The translations under genes were made by a program, and so were the position numbers. A stretch of 64,000 nt of DNA from a virus, in IMG/VR virus record IMGVR_UViG_3300031787_007614, positions 124,001-188,000 of that record. One strand, written 5' to 3'. The notes beneath the pieces are model-generated. The model saw only the letters and a program-made list of their open reading frames with translations, ran no database searches and was not told the DNA's origin. Shown piece by piece: positions 15,154 to 23,634 of the stretch (position 1 is its first letter; each line of letters opens with the position of its first letter).

Positions 15154-15432
15154 CATTCGGATCAACGCAATGGTGTCAATAGTCGTGAGCAACACATAGT
15201 TAGCCAACATCCCAAAACTTCTGCGAGTCCAAGCAGCCCAGGCATAGATAGCACAACCAGTGATCCACACAGGGTAAAGAGCCAGTAAGGGTGGAGTTGG
15301 TACAGTGGCTGCCATTGCAACACTGCAACCAATGCTGATAGCCCAAGCCAATACTTCCATGACAAACCTAAAAGGGTGGGTCTTGTAATCACTTTTGATC
15401 CATTCAAAGATGCCAGTTAAAATGTTGTTCAT
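15142..15432 (-). CDS. Small membrane protein
   Basis: 96 residues starting MNNILTGIFEW at 15432, where ATGA overlaps the stop of the UV endonuclease gene; upstream starts lie in that gene and are rejected. Two to three hydrophobic spans (about residues 28-45, 48-67, 75-93) and an aromatic N-terminus. It resembles the small PnuC-like or permease-fragment membrane proteins often seen in T4-like phages, but no family motif decides it. Confidence 0.6.
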   Translation of the reverse strand: MNNILTGIFEWIKSDYKTHPFRFVMEVLAWAISIGCSVAMAATVPTPPLLALYPVWITGCAIYAWAAWTRRSFGMLANYVLLTTIDTIALIRMLTL

Positions 15433-16466
15433 CGAGTGGCCAGCCATTGCTGGTACAATTGATCTCGGGCCAAGTTCTTGCCTTTGGCCTCGCACTGAAT
15501 GTTGAATTGATCAGCAAATGTCAAGGCCCAGTCATTCACTGCTTCGTTCCAATAAAAGTCACTATGGGCTCGCAGTTTTTGCTTTTTGTAGCCCTGTGCC
15601 AACAGCGCACTCAAGTCAGGCTTTACTGTGCGAGAGTGGTCAACAAGGCAGTCTTCACGACTAACTGAGTAGTGTAGTGTAGGACGCACACCACGCCAAG
15701 ACTCACGAACCCGTTGCGCACGTGGGTCCGTAGGTTGGATGTATTCGCCGGTGTTGATCCAGTGGTGATGGATATCCAGCACAAGAGCCACATGATCAGC
15801 CACGGCAAGAGTAACGTCAAGTCCATTTGTAAGTTCGTCATTTTCTATAGTTATGAGATTGCGAGCCTCTGGAGACAATCTGCCCAAGGTTCGAAGAAAC
15901 TTTGCAGGGCCGCCCTTGCCCGAGAGATGTACGTTGATCTTGAATCCGTGATCATGATACGTGTTTCCATACCCCATCCACCGGGCCATATCTGCATGAT
16001 ACTCGAATTCCAGAATGGATCGTTCAACGATTTCATCCGATTCGCTTGCCAGCACACAAAATTGTCCTGGATGAAAGGAAAGCCGAACACCCAGACGCCG
16101 AGCAGCGTTGCCAACCGGCGCAAATATGCGTTCGCAATGATCTTGAATTTCACGTCGTTGCCACCAATTGATCCAAGAGGGTTCTGTATAGCCCTGTAAC
16201 ATTTCTGATCCCAAACGAACCATTCTGCGCTCGGGTTCCATTGCGCCCACACGCTCAATCATTTTTAACGCCGCGGCAGCGTTATGGTTCATGATGTCCC
16301 ACTGACGCTGGTCAGCTTCGGCGGCATGCTCACGGAGCCAGCGCATGGTGGTTGATCTTCCGTTTATATCACGGTCCACAGCATTGACTTTCATGCCCCC
16401 AGTTTCCTCGGGGTCATTGAGCCATTTGCAACAAAAGCCAAAACGCGAATGTGTAAGTGTAGTCAT
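15429..16466 (-). CDS. uvsE: UV-damage endonuclease (UvsE/UvdE family)
   Basis: 345 residues. A TIM-barrel nuclease that nicks DNA 5' of UV photoproducts. The family pattern is clear: FGFCCKWL start, MRLGSEM-like MVRLGSEM, RLSFHPGQFCVLAS with the metal-binding His, EFEYHADMARWMG, KINVHLSGKGG, ITIENDE, VLDIHHHW, and RAHSDFYWN. Length matches bacterial UvdE. The ATG at 16466 is the predicted +1 of the promoter at 16473-16501, so the gene is leaderless and early. It probably protects DNA in sunlit water. Confidence 0.93.
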   Translation of the reverse strand: MTTLTHSRFGFCCKWLNDPEETGGMKVNAVDRDINGRSTTMRWLREHAAEADQRQWDIMNHNAAAALKMIERVGAMEPERRMVRLGSEMLQGYTEPSWINWWQRREIQDHCERIFAPVGNAARRLGVRLSFHPGQFCVLASESDEIVERSILEFEYHADMARWMGYGNTYHDHGFKINVHLSGKGGPAKFLRTLGRLSPEARNLITIENDELTNGLDVTLAVADHVALVLDIHHHWINTGEYIQPTDPRAQRVRESWRGVRPTLHYSVSREDCLVDHSRTVKPDLSALLAQGYKKQKLRAHSDFYWNEAVNDWALTFADQFNIQCEAKGKNLARDQLYQQWLATR

Positions 16467-16472
16467 ACATGT

Positions 16473-16501
16473 ATTATACGACTACTTTATTAAAAAGTCA
16501 A
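16473..16501 (-). promoter_or_regulatory. Consensus sigma70-type promoter, leaderless gene
   Basis: TTGACT, 17 bp, TATAAT on the minus strand. Predicted +1 at 16466 equals the A of the uvsE ATG. It overlaps the 3' end of the amidinotransferase gene. Confidence 0.85.
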
Positions 16502-17415
16502 TTGGTTTGACGATTTAGATCCAATGTTACACAATGAAACCCACCACCCAATGTTCGGCTGTGGCGCAGTTCCAACGGTATCACTTCAAATCGGTAACTC
16601 TTTAGTGTTTTGATCAATTCGGTTTGGTGTCGGTCCACAATCACAGTGTTTGGATCCACAGTGAGCATGTTCATTGCTATCCATTTTGAAGCATAAGGAT
16701 ATTGGTAAAAGTCCTGTGGCACCACTTCGTTTACCCAAATTTTCTGCCAGCCATCAAACACTCGGGGCACTGTATCAAACCCAACTCTGCTACCGTTTAA
16801 CATGACCAAACCTTCGCGCAAGGCCACAATGGTTGAGTCAATGTGTACGCCAGCATAAAAATTACACAGTTCTATTTCAACATCAGGGAATTGATCACAC
16901 AGCCAATTGTAGGCAGCTCGATTCCCTGATGCTGATTCCAAAAATAGCATTTTGTCGTTGAGTCTTAGTACATTGGCAGCGTCCAGTGTCATGCCTTCAT
17001 TACGTGGCATAAACAAATATTGGTCAGCAGAATCCACAATGTCGTGATAGCATTGCAGTTCCATGTCTCTGCAGGGATACATCATGGCAGGATCCACAAC
17101 AGTTGATCCGTACACAAGGAACCGATCACGCGGGCAGTAATTGTACATGCCATCATGTGCTTGGAAGTTGAGTGGATCTGGGCGCACAACTTCTACACCA
17201 AGGCTGATTAGAGTAGTTGCTAACGTATCTAAGTCTTCATTGGCTTCGTCAATTATGCGTTGTGGCACAGGTCCACGCGGAACGGGTGTTTCTTTCCAGG
17301 TGGTCTTTTCACTCTCCTGAGAGAATACAGGATCGTTTACAGGCCAGTTAGCATTGGTGGCCGAACCTACTACTATACGTTTTAGTGGACTCCACTCGTT
17401 GTAACTTGATATCAT
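16498..17415 (-). CDS. Glycine amidinotransferase-like enzyme
   Basis: 305 residues of the amidinotransferase (pentein) fold. Start motif YNEWSPLKRIVVG, catalytic triad Asp145 (TLDAANV), His191 (AGVHIDST) and Cys295 (GGGFHCVTLDLNR). These enzymes move an amidino group from arginine to an amine such as glycine or an amino-sugar. It overlaps the next gene by 4 bases and belongs to an operon with a UDP-sugar dehydrogenase and a 2OG oxygenase, so the acceptor may be a sugar or a small osmolyte. Homologues occur in other aquatic T4-like phages. Confidence 0.88.
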   Translation of the reverse strand: MISSYNEWSPLKRIVVGSATNANWPVNDPVFSQESEKTTWKETPVPRGPVPQRIIDEANEDLDTLATTLISLGVEVVRPDPLNFQAHDGMYNYCPRDRFLVYGSTVVDPAMMYPCRDMELQCYHDIVDSADQYLFMPRNEGMTLDAANVLRLNDKMLFLESASGNRAAYNWLCDQFPDVEIELCNFYAGVHIDSTIVALREGLVMLNGSRVGFDTVPRVFDGWQKIWVNEVVPQDFYQYPYASKWIAMNMLTVDPNTVIVDRHQTELIKTLKSYRFEVIPLELRHSRTLGGGFHCVTLDLNRQTN

Positions 17416-18329
17416 AATGTTGTCTCTATTTGTTGCAAAAGTGGTTCAATAATTTGTTGCTTGATACAACTCTGTACATATGCTTGATCAAAAAATCTAT
17501 CATGATTATGCTGTAATTTTTCCAACGTAATACGATCATATGGCACCTGTTTAAAGTTGCCAACATTGCTAACCATTGCTTTTAATCGATCAACCGAGTT
17601 AGATATAGCGTCATATGATTCATCAAATAAATTATTAAAAGTTTCAAATCCCAAATTTTTTAAATGTTGCAATGATCCCAATTCTCCCCAAATCAAGAAT
17701 GGATGATAAAACGCCAGGGCCTTGAATGTTTTTTCACTAATCAATAAAGGTGTATTCACTACTGTCATAACTCTAGTTTCTGCAACTATGCTAAAATATG
17801 TATCATCGTACCATCGTGCTTCAAAATGTCGTTGCCCTGGCCAATCTACTACAGGAACATCGAACGGCAATTGTCGACCCATGCCTACATAACTCCAATA
17901 ACACTTGTCAAGGTATGGGGCCATGCGTTCCAATAATTGTGTTCGGTGGTGTTTATGCAAATTCATAGGCATAAGTGCAAGTTTTTTATAAGTTTTCTGT
18001 GGTTGATAAGTGTGATAGTTGTGAGCAATCATTTGCAGACTGTCGTGATACCACATGTAGTCCTGATGGTGCAACACATATCCGTTGCTTGTGGTGAATT
18101 TAATACCGGGTTCGTGTAACCCATCATATACGATTTGAAATCCACGTTCTAAAAACTCATCATGCACACTGGTTTTTTTCAATGCATCAGTATAGTATAA
18201 TGTGGTTTTGGGATCGTAGTTTTTGTCAACCTGATATTGTTCAACGTTAAAATATTCCTGATATAACGGAAGTTCCAAATTAGAATGTATAGTTCCAAGA
18301 TGATCATATATCAAGGTGAATTTTTTCAT
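17412..18329 (-). CDS. Glycosyltransferase-like phage protein
   Basis: 305 residues. Not a textbook family, but the C-terminal third (ISEKTFKALAFYHPFLIWG, then LGFETFNNLFDESYD) matches a pattern found in phage proteins annotated as glycosyltransferase-like. The same pattern recurs in the divergent gene at 20062-21399 (LTEKALRPIACGQPFILAA, YGFKTFDSVFDESYD), so they are paralogues. It sits between amidinotransferase and oxygenase genes with 4-base overlaps. Confidence 0.6.
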   Translation of the reverse strand: MKKFTLIYDHLGTIHSNLELPLYQEYFNVEQYQVDKNYDPKTTLYYTDALKKTSVHDEFLERGFQIVYDGLHEPGIKFTTSNGYVLHHQDYMWYHDSLQMIAHNYHTYQPQKTYKKLALMPMNLHKHHRTQLLERMAPYLDKCYWSYVGMGRQLPFDVPVVDWPGQRHFEARWYDDTYFSIVAETRVMTVVNTPLLISEKTFKALAFYHPFLIWGELGSLQHLKNLGFETFNNLFDESYDAISNSVDRLKAMVSNVGNFKQVPYDRITLEKLQHNHDRFFDQAYVQSCIKQQIIEPLLQQIETTL

Positions 18330-18829
18330 AAGTGTCCTGTAATTTGTAATGTGTATCTTGGTTCAAACCCACAGTTGGCAGCCATGTGTGGCGTGTCGTA
18401 CCGCCACTCCACTGTGTCTCCTGCTCGCCAGTTTGTCATTGGTTGATCTTCATATTCGCCGTAGTGTCCAGGTTTCCAGTCTTCAAGGAATACTACTGCT
18501 CGTCTGATATGTTGTTCCTGGCCTTGCAATTTAAACAATTCAATATATTTGACATAGAGATCTTGATGAGTAGGAAGGATTGTGCCTGAACTCATTCTGT
18601 AATAGCTGGTGCCCACATCCTTCCAGCCCATTTCTTCGTAAATTTTTACAAATTGTTTGTTCCAACTGGGTTGCACTGATCGCATGTCGCACATGTCGCC
18701 AGTGAATTTATTGGCAAAGCCTTGCCCTTGCCAGAGTTCTAGATTTTTTGAATCATTGAATGTTTCATTGATATACAATAGCTGTTTAAACTCGTTATCC
18801 CAAAATTTTGGAATGTGGTATTTAAGCAT
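18326..18829 (-). CDS. 2-oxoglutarate/Fe(II)-dependent oxygenase-like protein
   Basis: 167 residues starting MLKYHIPKFW (18829). The double-stranded beta-helix pattern is visible: THQD gives the HxD iron ligands, TPHMAANCG the distal His, and EPRYTLQITG the Arg that binds 2-oxoglutarate. It is most like small aspartyl/prolyl hydroxylase-type oxygenases. Substrate unknown. The start overlaps the stop of the sugar dehydrogenase gene by 8 bases. The upstream in-frame ATG (18898) lies inside that gene and is rejected. Confidence 0.7.
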   Translation of the reverse strand: MLKYHIPKFWDNEFKQLLYINETFNDSKNLELWQGQGFANKFTGDMCDMRSVQPSWNKQFVKIYEEMGWKDVGTSYYRMSSGTILPTHQDLYVKYIELFKLQGQEQHIRRAVVFLEDWKPGHYGEYEDQPMTNWRAGDTVEWRYDTPHMAANCGFEPRYTLQITGHL

Positions 18830-20063
18830 GTCTAGTGTTACCGTAATGCACCACTTCAACGTTGTCTGTAGATTCCAACTTGCGCCATGGGTCAACAATT
18901 ATACTGCCAGGCAAAATGTCACAGTAGGGTTTGGTGTCAGCTTGATCGCCGGTGTACTCATATGTGATCTTGCGATTGTGTGCCCACAAAAAGATTGCAG
19001 GTGTATCAACACCATCTACCACTTTGTCTTTGTTGTCAGCAAGTGGATCAACATACACAACTGATTTACCTTCCATCTCAACGTAGTGCCCAACCAAGGT
19101 TGAGTATGAACCAATACAGTATTCTACGTCAGGCTTGTAGGCCTTGCCGTGAATCACAATGGGCATGTTGTCATTCATCACACTTAAATCAACCAAGAAC
19201 ATGGCCAAGTTCTTAGCTTGAATTTCTCTAGCATGCATCACAGTATCAAACAAGTCATACCCAATGTTGTATTCTTTGGCCAACCAACGCAGTGCAATGT
19301 TATCACGTGGATGGCAAGCACCGGCATCTCCCATGCCTGCTGTCATGTACTTGGGTCCCATGATACGCATGGTTGAACGTGCAAGAGCATTTGTGACAAC
19401 GTCTACATTGATATTGCCAATTCGCATGGCAAAGTCTTGGACCATGTTTACAAGGCCCACTTTGGCCGAAATAAATGTGTTGTAAAAAATCTTAATGGCT
19501 TCGCATTCGTCCCAGGTACCAATTTCGTAGCGTGGGTCATTTTGCATCACTGTGTCATACAAATCACGAAGTTCACCGGCCAAGGCATTGGGGTTGCCAT
19601 CTTCAGTACCAATCATGATCATTTCAGGGTTCACCATGTCCCACTTTACCGAGCCCATGGCAATCAGGTAAGGATTGTACAAGAACTGATGCTTGGCATC
19701 CAACAACGGAACAAAGTGCTTGCGAGTAGTGCCAGGTAGCACTGTAGAGATCAACACAACCTTCTTGGAGCCAGTCGCGTATTTGTTAACATTTTTAATA
19801 GCATCAATCACAGCCGCATGCCCAAAATCTCGAGGTTCCATGTGTGAGCTTGGCACTGATCCATCATAGCCTTCAGCATGTGGTGTAGGCACAGCAATAA
19901 AAATCCATTCGCTTTCGTTTACTAGTTCTTCAATGTCGCAGACTTTTACTGAGTCACTGACTCTTGGGTAAATATCGTAACCGCGCACTTCGTGCTTTTC
20001 TGCCATGACTTCTGCGCAGTCAAGTCCTAGTTTCCCAATACCAATAAAACCAATTTTCTTCAT
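18822..20063 (-). CDS. UDP-glucose / nucleotide-sugar 6-dehydrogenase
   Basis: 413 residues. It oxidises a nucleotide-sugar C6 alcohol to an acid with two NAD. N-terminal Rossmann motif GFIGIGKLG (5-13), conserved PTP (59-61), and the catalytic Cys250 in GDAGACHPRDNIAL. The C-terminal domain carries a second Rossmann-like region (IVIHGKAYKPDVE). Start at 20063 with AAAGGAACACTC ahead. It heads a four-gene operon and has its own promoter at 20082-20111. It could supply uronic acids for host-surface or virion glycans. Confidence 0.88.
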   Translation of the reverse strand: MKKIGFIGIGKLGLDCAEVMAEKHEVRGYDIYPRVSDSVKVCDIEELVNESEWIFIAVPTPHAEGYDGSVPSSHMEPRDFGHAAVIDAIKNVNKYATGSKKVVLISTVLPGTTRKHFVPLLDAKHQFLYNPYLIAMGSVKWDMVNPEMIMIGTEDGNPNALAGELRDLYDTVMQNDPRYEIGTWDECEAIKIFYNTFISAKVGLVNMVQDFAMRIGNINVDVVTNALARSTMRIMGPKYMTAGMGDAGACHPRDNIALRWLAKEYNIGYDLFDTVMHAREIQAKNLAMFLVDLSVMNDNMPIVIHGKAYKPDVEYCIGSYSTLVGHYVEMEGKSVVYVDPLADNKDKVVDGVDTPAIFLWAHNRKITYEYTGDQADTKPYCDILPGSIIVDPWRKLESTDNVEVVHYGNTRHA

Positions 20064-21399
20064 GAGTGTTCCTTTAGATAGATTATACAATTTTTTGCAA
20101 AGCCTTTGCAACCGAGATATCATAATTTATCGCTGGACGCCACATGGCTCAAGAAATTTAGGCGATCTGACGCCAATAAAAACTATACAATATCAGACAG
20201 ATGTATTATTAACTATCCCCCCAATAATCTGTCATGATCAAGAGCCGTTAAATTACAACTATTGGACTCAACATGATTTTGTACAAAATTCAACATTGAT
20301 TCTTGAAGAGTCAACTATTGTTGCTAACCAGTTTGCCCACTGGCATTTACGTTCAGCTTTACGCCGAAGACACAAAGCACATGTTTTTAAAAATACCTTA
20401 TTATGTCATTCAGAACTTAACAGCAAAGAACTAGACAAATACACACAAAATAACTTCACCGGAGTTTACTACTGGGCACATGGATTGATTGCTAGAGATT
20501 GGTTTAGATTTGCGCAACTAGATCATAGTCTAAAACAAAAAAATATTCAGTCTGATTTTTTGATTTACAACAGAGCATGGTGCGGCACTAGAGAGTATCG
20601 GTTAAAGTTTGCAGAACTTTTGGTAAAAAACAATTTACATCATCACTGTCAGATGGGATTCAATGACACTGATAGCATTCACTACAGTAACCACAAGTTT
20701 AACAATCCTGCCATGCAAATTTCTAGCACAGATCTTGACCAAAACTTCAAAAAAAATAATTCATTGCCAACAGCCAGTGCAGATTATTGCACTCAGGATT
20801 ATCAGCAAACAGCAATTGAAGTTGTGTTAGAAACGCTGTTTGACGACAGTAGATTGCATCTCACTGAGAAGGCTCTACGTCCAATTGCTTGTGGGCAACC
20901 TTTTATATTGGCAGCAACTGCCGGTAGCCTTGGATATCTTAGAAGCTACGGGTTCAAAACATTTGACTCAGTGTTTGACGAATCGTATGATACCATCAGC
21001 GATCCAGTAGAGCGGCTTCATGCTATAGTCGATCTTATGAACAATATCAAAAACAATCCAAGACGTTTGGAAATATATCAACAGTTACAAGATATCGCCG
21101 ACTTCAATCAACAACGATTCTTTAGTGATGAGTTTCATCAACAAATCGTAGACGAATTTAAACAAAATTTTTCTAATGCGTATGTAGAAGTGTTAAACAG
21201 TTGTACTGGAGAATACATGGAACAATACTTAAATGCCGTACAACAAACTCAAGAATATTATACTGCACCAGTATCAAACAATCATCTTCAAAATCTTAGA
21301 AACTGGACAAAATACGTCTATGATTTTATAGATCGGACAACGAGCGAGTCAAACATCCGTTCCAATCTTCCGGCGGCGGAGTGTGTTCATAATCAGTGA
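20062..21399 (+). CDS. Glycosyltransferase-like phage protein, divergent paralogue
   Basis: 445 residues if it starts at the ATG at 20062; the real start is uncertain, because no ribosome site precedes that ATG and it overlaps the divergent gene's start. A TTG at 20095 is another option. The C-terminal part repeats the pattern of 17412-18329 (TEKALRPIACGQPF, GFKTFDSVFDESYDTISDPVERL). The N-terminus (IIIYRWTPHGSRNLGDL) also has a nucleotide-sugar-enzyme look. Its last 74 bases overlap the convergent gene at 21326-21685. Confidence 0.6.
   Translation: MSVPLDRLYNFLQSLCNRDIIIYRWTPHGSRNLGDLTPIKTIQYQTDVLLTIPPIICHDQEPLNYNYWTQHDFVQNSTLILEESTIVANQFAHWHLRSALRRRHKAHVFKNTLLCHSELNSKELDKYTQNNFTGVYYWAHGLIARDWFRFAQLDHSLKQKNIQSDFLIYNRAWCGTREYRLKFAELLVKNNLHHHCQMGFNDTDSIHYSNHKFNNPAMQISSTDLDQNFKKNNSLPTASADYCTQDYQQTAIEVVLETLFDDSRLHLTEKALRPIACGQPFILAATAGSLGYLRSYGFKTFDSVFDESYDTISDPVERLHAIVDLMNNIKNNPRRLEIYQQLQDIADFNQQRFFSDEFHQQIVDEFKQNFSNAYVEVLNSCTGEYMEQYLNAVQQTQEYYTAPVSNNHLQNLRNWTKYVYDFIDRTTSESNIRSNLPAAECVHNQ
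20082..20111 (-). promoter_or_regulatory. Promoter of the sugar dehydrogenase operon
   Basis: TTGCAA, 18 bp, TATAAT on the minus strand. Predicted +1 at about 20075, just before AAAGGA. Confidence 0.65.
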
Positions 21400-21685
21400 C
21401 TCTGGCCTGCAGATTGTCGTAGAAACTGTCTAATTCTCCATTCCATCGACCGCGCAGGCCTTTGATTGCACTGTTACAATATTCCCAATTGCGGCCTCGA
21501 TAGGCCTGCATCAAGTCACTGTGTACTTTTTTGTAGGCGTCTAGGGTTGGAAAATCTCCCAAGGGAATATTTTCTACCACACACCAAGCAGTTTCTTGCT
21601 TGTTGCCATCTTCAAATGTATCTAGTTCTAGTATGGTAAACTTTTCGGGAATTAGATGAAGTGAGTCTCCAAATATAATGTGCAT
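21326..21685 (-). CDS. Conserved phage hypothetical protein
   Basis: 119 residues (MHIIFGDSLH start), acidic, soluble, Trp/Tyr-rich in the second half (YRGRNWEYCNSAIKGLRGRWNGELDSFYDNL). Not recognised. Its 3' end overlaps the convergent gene by 74 bases; both frames look genuine because each continues well beyond the overlap. AAAAGGAT precedes the ATG. Confidence 0.6.
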   Translation of the reverse strand: MHIIFGDSLHLIPEKFTILELDTFEDGNKQETAWCVVENIPLGDFPTLDAYKKVHSDLMQAYRGRNWEYCNSAIKGLRGRWNGELDSFYDNLQARVTDYEHTPPPEDWNGCLTRSLSDL

Positions 21686-21697
21686 GTTAAATCCTTT

Positions 21698-21704
21698 TAA
21701 ATAT
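21698..21704 (+). promoter_or_regulatory. Late-type promoter motif close to the start codon
   Basis: TAAATAT 5 bases before the ATG at 21710; transcripts from it would be leaderless or nearly so. Confidence 0.35.
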
Positions 21705-21709
21705 GTATC

Positions 21710-22498
21710 ATGAAAGTTGCTTTTGACCTAATTTCTGATCTCCACATTGACACCTGGAACGAACCCTTTGACTGGACTGATCGAGCCACCAGTCCATACG
21801 CTATTGTTGCCGGTGACATTGCTGAAGATAGAAAATTGTTATCTGACGCATTGACCAATCTAAGTCGCTGTTATCAAGCTGTGTTTTTTATAGACGGCAA
21901 TGACGAGCATGCTAGATATTATCACAGTCTTAGCGACAGCTACAAAGACCTAACCAAACGCATTGCCAAAATATCTAATGTGGTTTATCTCCAGGACAAT
22001 GTGGTGGTAGTTGATGGTATTGGCATATTGGGCACCAATGGATGGTGGGGATTTGATTTTGAACTCAGCATTGATCCTACTCAAAGTTCTTTGTGGTGGC
22101 AAGAAAAAGAAAATCTCACCAGTGACATTGCTAAAAAGATATCCAGGATGGCTACCAATGATGCGGCGTACATGATAAACTCTGTGAAACGCTTGCAATC
22201 ACACAAGGATGTCAAACACATACTCATGGTCACACATACTGTGCCCTGTCAGCAGTTGATTGAGCATGACATAGATCTTGAAGGCAGCATGCGATTCAAC
22301 ATGATGGGCAACAGAGACATGATGCAGGCTATGGCAGCAGACGACGGGAAAAAGATTCATACCTGGTGTTTTGGACACTATCATGGATCAGTAGACCAAA
22401 TACGCCACGACGTGAGGTTTGTAAACAACTGTCGTGGGCGCAGTGGTTCGCCATGGTCACATCATGTGTACCATCCTCGCAGAATTGAAATTCAGTGA
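21710..22498 (+). CDS. Calcineurin-like metallophosphoesterase
   Basis: 262 residues. The di-metal motifs appear in order: ISDLHID (8-14), VAGDIAED (33-40), IDGNDEH (about 62-68; usual GNHD/E changed to GNDEH), VTHTVP (about 175-180) and CFGHYHG (about 223-229). Length fits bacterial and phage phosphodiesterases. Substrate cannot be read from sequence; nucleotides, cyclic nucleotides or phosphoproteins are all possible. If it acts on cAMP it would oppose the cyclase at 11521-13569, but that is speculation. It ends with an overlap into the convergent clpS. Confidence 0.85.
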   Translation: MKVAFDLISDLHIDTWNEPFDWTDRATSPYAIVAGDIAEDRKLLSDALTNLSRCYQAVFFIDGNDEHARYYHSLSDSYKDLTKRIAKISNVVYLQDNVVVVDGIGILGTNGWWGFDFELSIDPTQSSLWWQEKENLTSDIAKKISRMATNDAAYMINSVKRLQSHKDVKHILMVTHTVPCQQLIEHDIDLEGSMRFNMMGNRDMMQAMAADDGKKIHTWCFGHYHGSVDQIRHDVRFVNNCRGRSGSPWSHHVYHPRRIEIQ

Positions 22499-22803
22499 AC
22501 TTCTTCTGGTTCTAATTTGATTTGTAACGGATAACTTTGTGAACGAGCTTGCAAGGTAACTTCGATGCCTTTTTGTTCGGCAATCTCATAAGGTAGCACA
22601 GCAACCACAGCACTTCCAGCTTCGTGAATGTCAACTGTGATTTGTTCAGCAGATTCTGCGGTGTAATCAAAATACTCAACCAAACTACTGACCACAAATT
22701 CCATAGAGGTCTGATTGTCATTGATATAAATCACGCGAAACAACGACGGTGGTCGCACTGCTTCTTGTGTGCGAGTTCGTGATTTCGTTTCAGTTTGAGC
22801 CAT
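22492..22803 (-). CDS. clpS: ClpS adaptor protein
   Basis: 103 residues. ClpS delivers N-degron substrates to a Clp unfoldase. The core IYINDNQTSMEFVV matches E. coli VILVNDDYTPMEFVI, with Asn-Asp-Asn where bacteria have Asn-Asp-Asp; Thr, Met and the later His (DIHEAG) are kept. It lies next to hsp20, bS21 and clpX. Bacterial ClpS normally works with ClpA, and no clpA is present, so it may retarget host ClpA or serve the phage ClpX. AAGGAT precedes the start. Confidence 0.9.
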   Translation of the reverse strand: MAQTETKSRTRTQEAVRPPSLFRVIYINDNQTSMEFVVSSLVEYFDYTAESAEQITVDIHEAGSAVVAVLPYEIAEQKGIEVTLQARSQSYPLQIKLEPEEVH

Positions 22804-22820
22804 TTTTTATCCTTGTTAGC

Positions 22821-22851
22821 AGTGGCAGCACTGTGCTGCCACTGTATTTAC
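22821..22851 (-). promoter_or_regulatory. Late-type motif next to a strong hairpin, clpS leader
   Basis: TAAATAC (minus strand, 22845-22851) directly followed by the perfect hairpin AGTGGCAGCA-CAG-TGCTGCCACT (22821-22843). No T-tract follows, so this is not a simple terminator. Confidence 0.5.
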
Positions 22852-22860
22852 ACAATTATA

Positions 22861-23319
22861 TTAGTTTGTGTAGGTGATCGCAATAGTCTTTGGCTTGGCA
22901 TCTTCGGGCACTTCACGTTTCAAGTGAACGCTTAGAATACCAAGTTCAAGGTGTGCATTACTGATCTCCACATGATCAGCCAACTGAAATTCCCTACGGA
23001 AACTTCTTTCGCTGATGCCTTTGTGCAAATATTTTGTTGTAGTATCCTCATTCTCCACAGTCTCACGACTGTGCTTACCTTCAACAATCAAGAATTTTTT
23101 GTCCTTGGTTACTGTGAGGTTATCATGCCCAAAGCCAGCCACGGCCATGCTGATCATGTACTCATCTTCATTGATTTGTACAATGTCATAGGGTGGGTAG
23201 TTGGTAGAGGATTGTTGAGCACTCACACGCATGAGTTCATCAAACATGCTATCGAAACCGATACCAAATTTGGTGAGTGTGGGAATGTCGAAACTACGAA
23301 GGGTGAGAGTTTTTGTCAT
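22861..23319 (-). CDS. Small heat-shock protein, Hsp20/IbpA family
   Basis: 152 residues with an alpha-crystallin domain (about 40-135): YDIVQINEDEYMISMAVAGF, LTVTKDKKFLIVEGKH, the SFRREFQLADHVEI strand and LGILSVHLKREVPE, followed by a short C-terminal tail with the IAI anchoring motif. An ATP-independent holdase. Related small heat-shock proteins are common in aquatic T4-like phages, where they probably assist particle assembly. Good AAGGAG before the start and a hairpin leader at 23356-23379. Confidence 0.93.
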   Translation of the reverse strand: MTKTLTLRSFDIPTLTKFGIGFDSMFDELMRVSAQQSSTNYPPYDIVQINEDEYMISMAVAGFGHDNLTVTKDKKFLIVEGKHSRETVENEDTTTKYLHKGISERSFRREFQLADHVEISNAHLELGILSVHLKREVPEDAKPKTIAITYTN

Positions 23320-23355
23320 TTGTTTTCTCCTTTATATAAGCAAGATGACTTGTAA

Positions 23356-23379
23356 TGTAGCCCCACTATGGGCACTACA
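23356..23379 (-). promoter_or_regulatory. Leader hairpin of hsp20
   Basis: TGTAG/CTACA and CCC/GGG pair around an AT-rich loop, 36 bases ahead of the ATG. It does not cover the AAGGAG, so a thermometer role is not evident. Confidence 0.35.
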
Positions 23380-23406
23380 ACATTATTTATTATACACGAA
23401 GAAAAA

Positions 23407-23634
23407 CTATATTTTATTATTTAGGTCAGTTATCAAGCGGTAACTTGTCCATTCTGGATGTTCTGGATGTGGCACCCAGGTCATTGCAAACAGTGTGTAA
23501 GATTCGTCTGAATCAAATGTAACCCGCAAGGTGTATTTGAATACTTTAGTACGGTATTTGATATTGTATTTTGCTGCCCATGCACTCAGTTTGTTTCGAA
23601 CAAAGTCTGAGGACAACCGAAACTCAATGTACAT
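23407..23634 (-). CDS. Small hypothetical protein
   Basis: 75 residues (MYIEFRLSSD start), beta-rich with many aromatic residues (FKYTLRVTFD, YTLFAMTWVP). It follows the bS21 gene with a one-base stop-start overlap. Not recognised. It may be a co-translated partner of bS21. Confidence 0.55.
   Translation of the reverse strand: MYIEFRLSSDFVRNKLSAWAAKYNIKYRTKVFKYTLRVTFDSDESYTLFAMTWVPHPEHPEWTSYRLITDLNNKI

Noticed and set aside
23356-23379. RNA thermometer for hsp20
   Set aside because: The hairpin does not cover the AAGGAG or start codon, so temperature control by melting is not supported.
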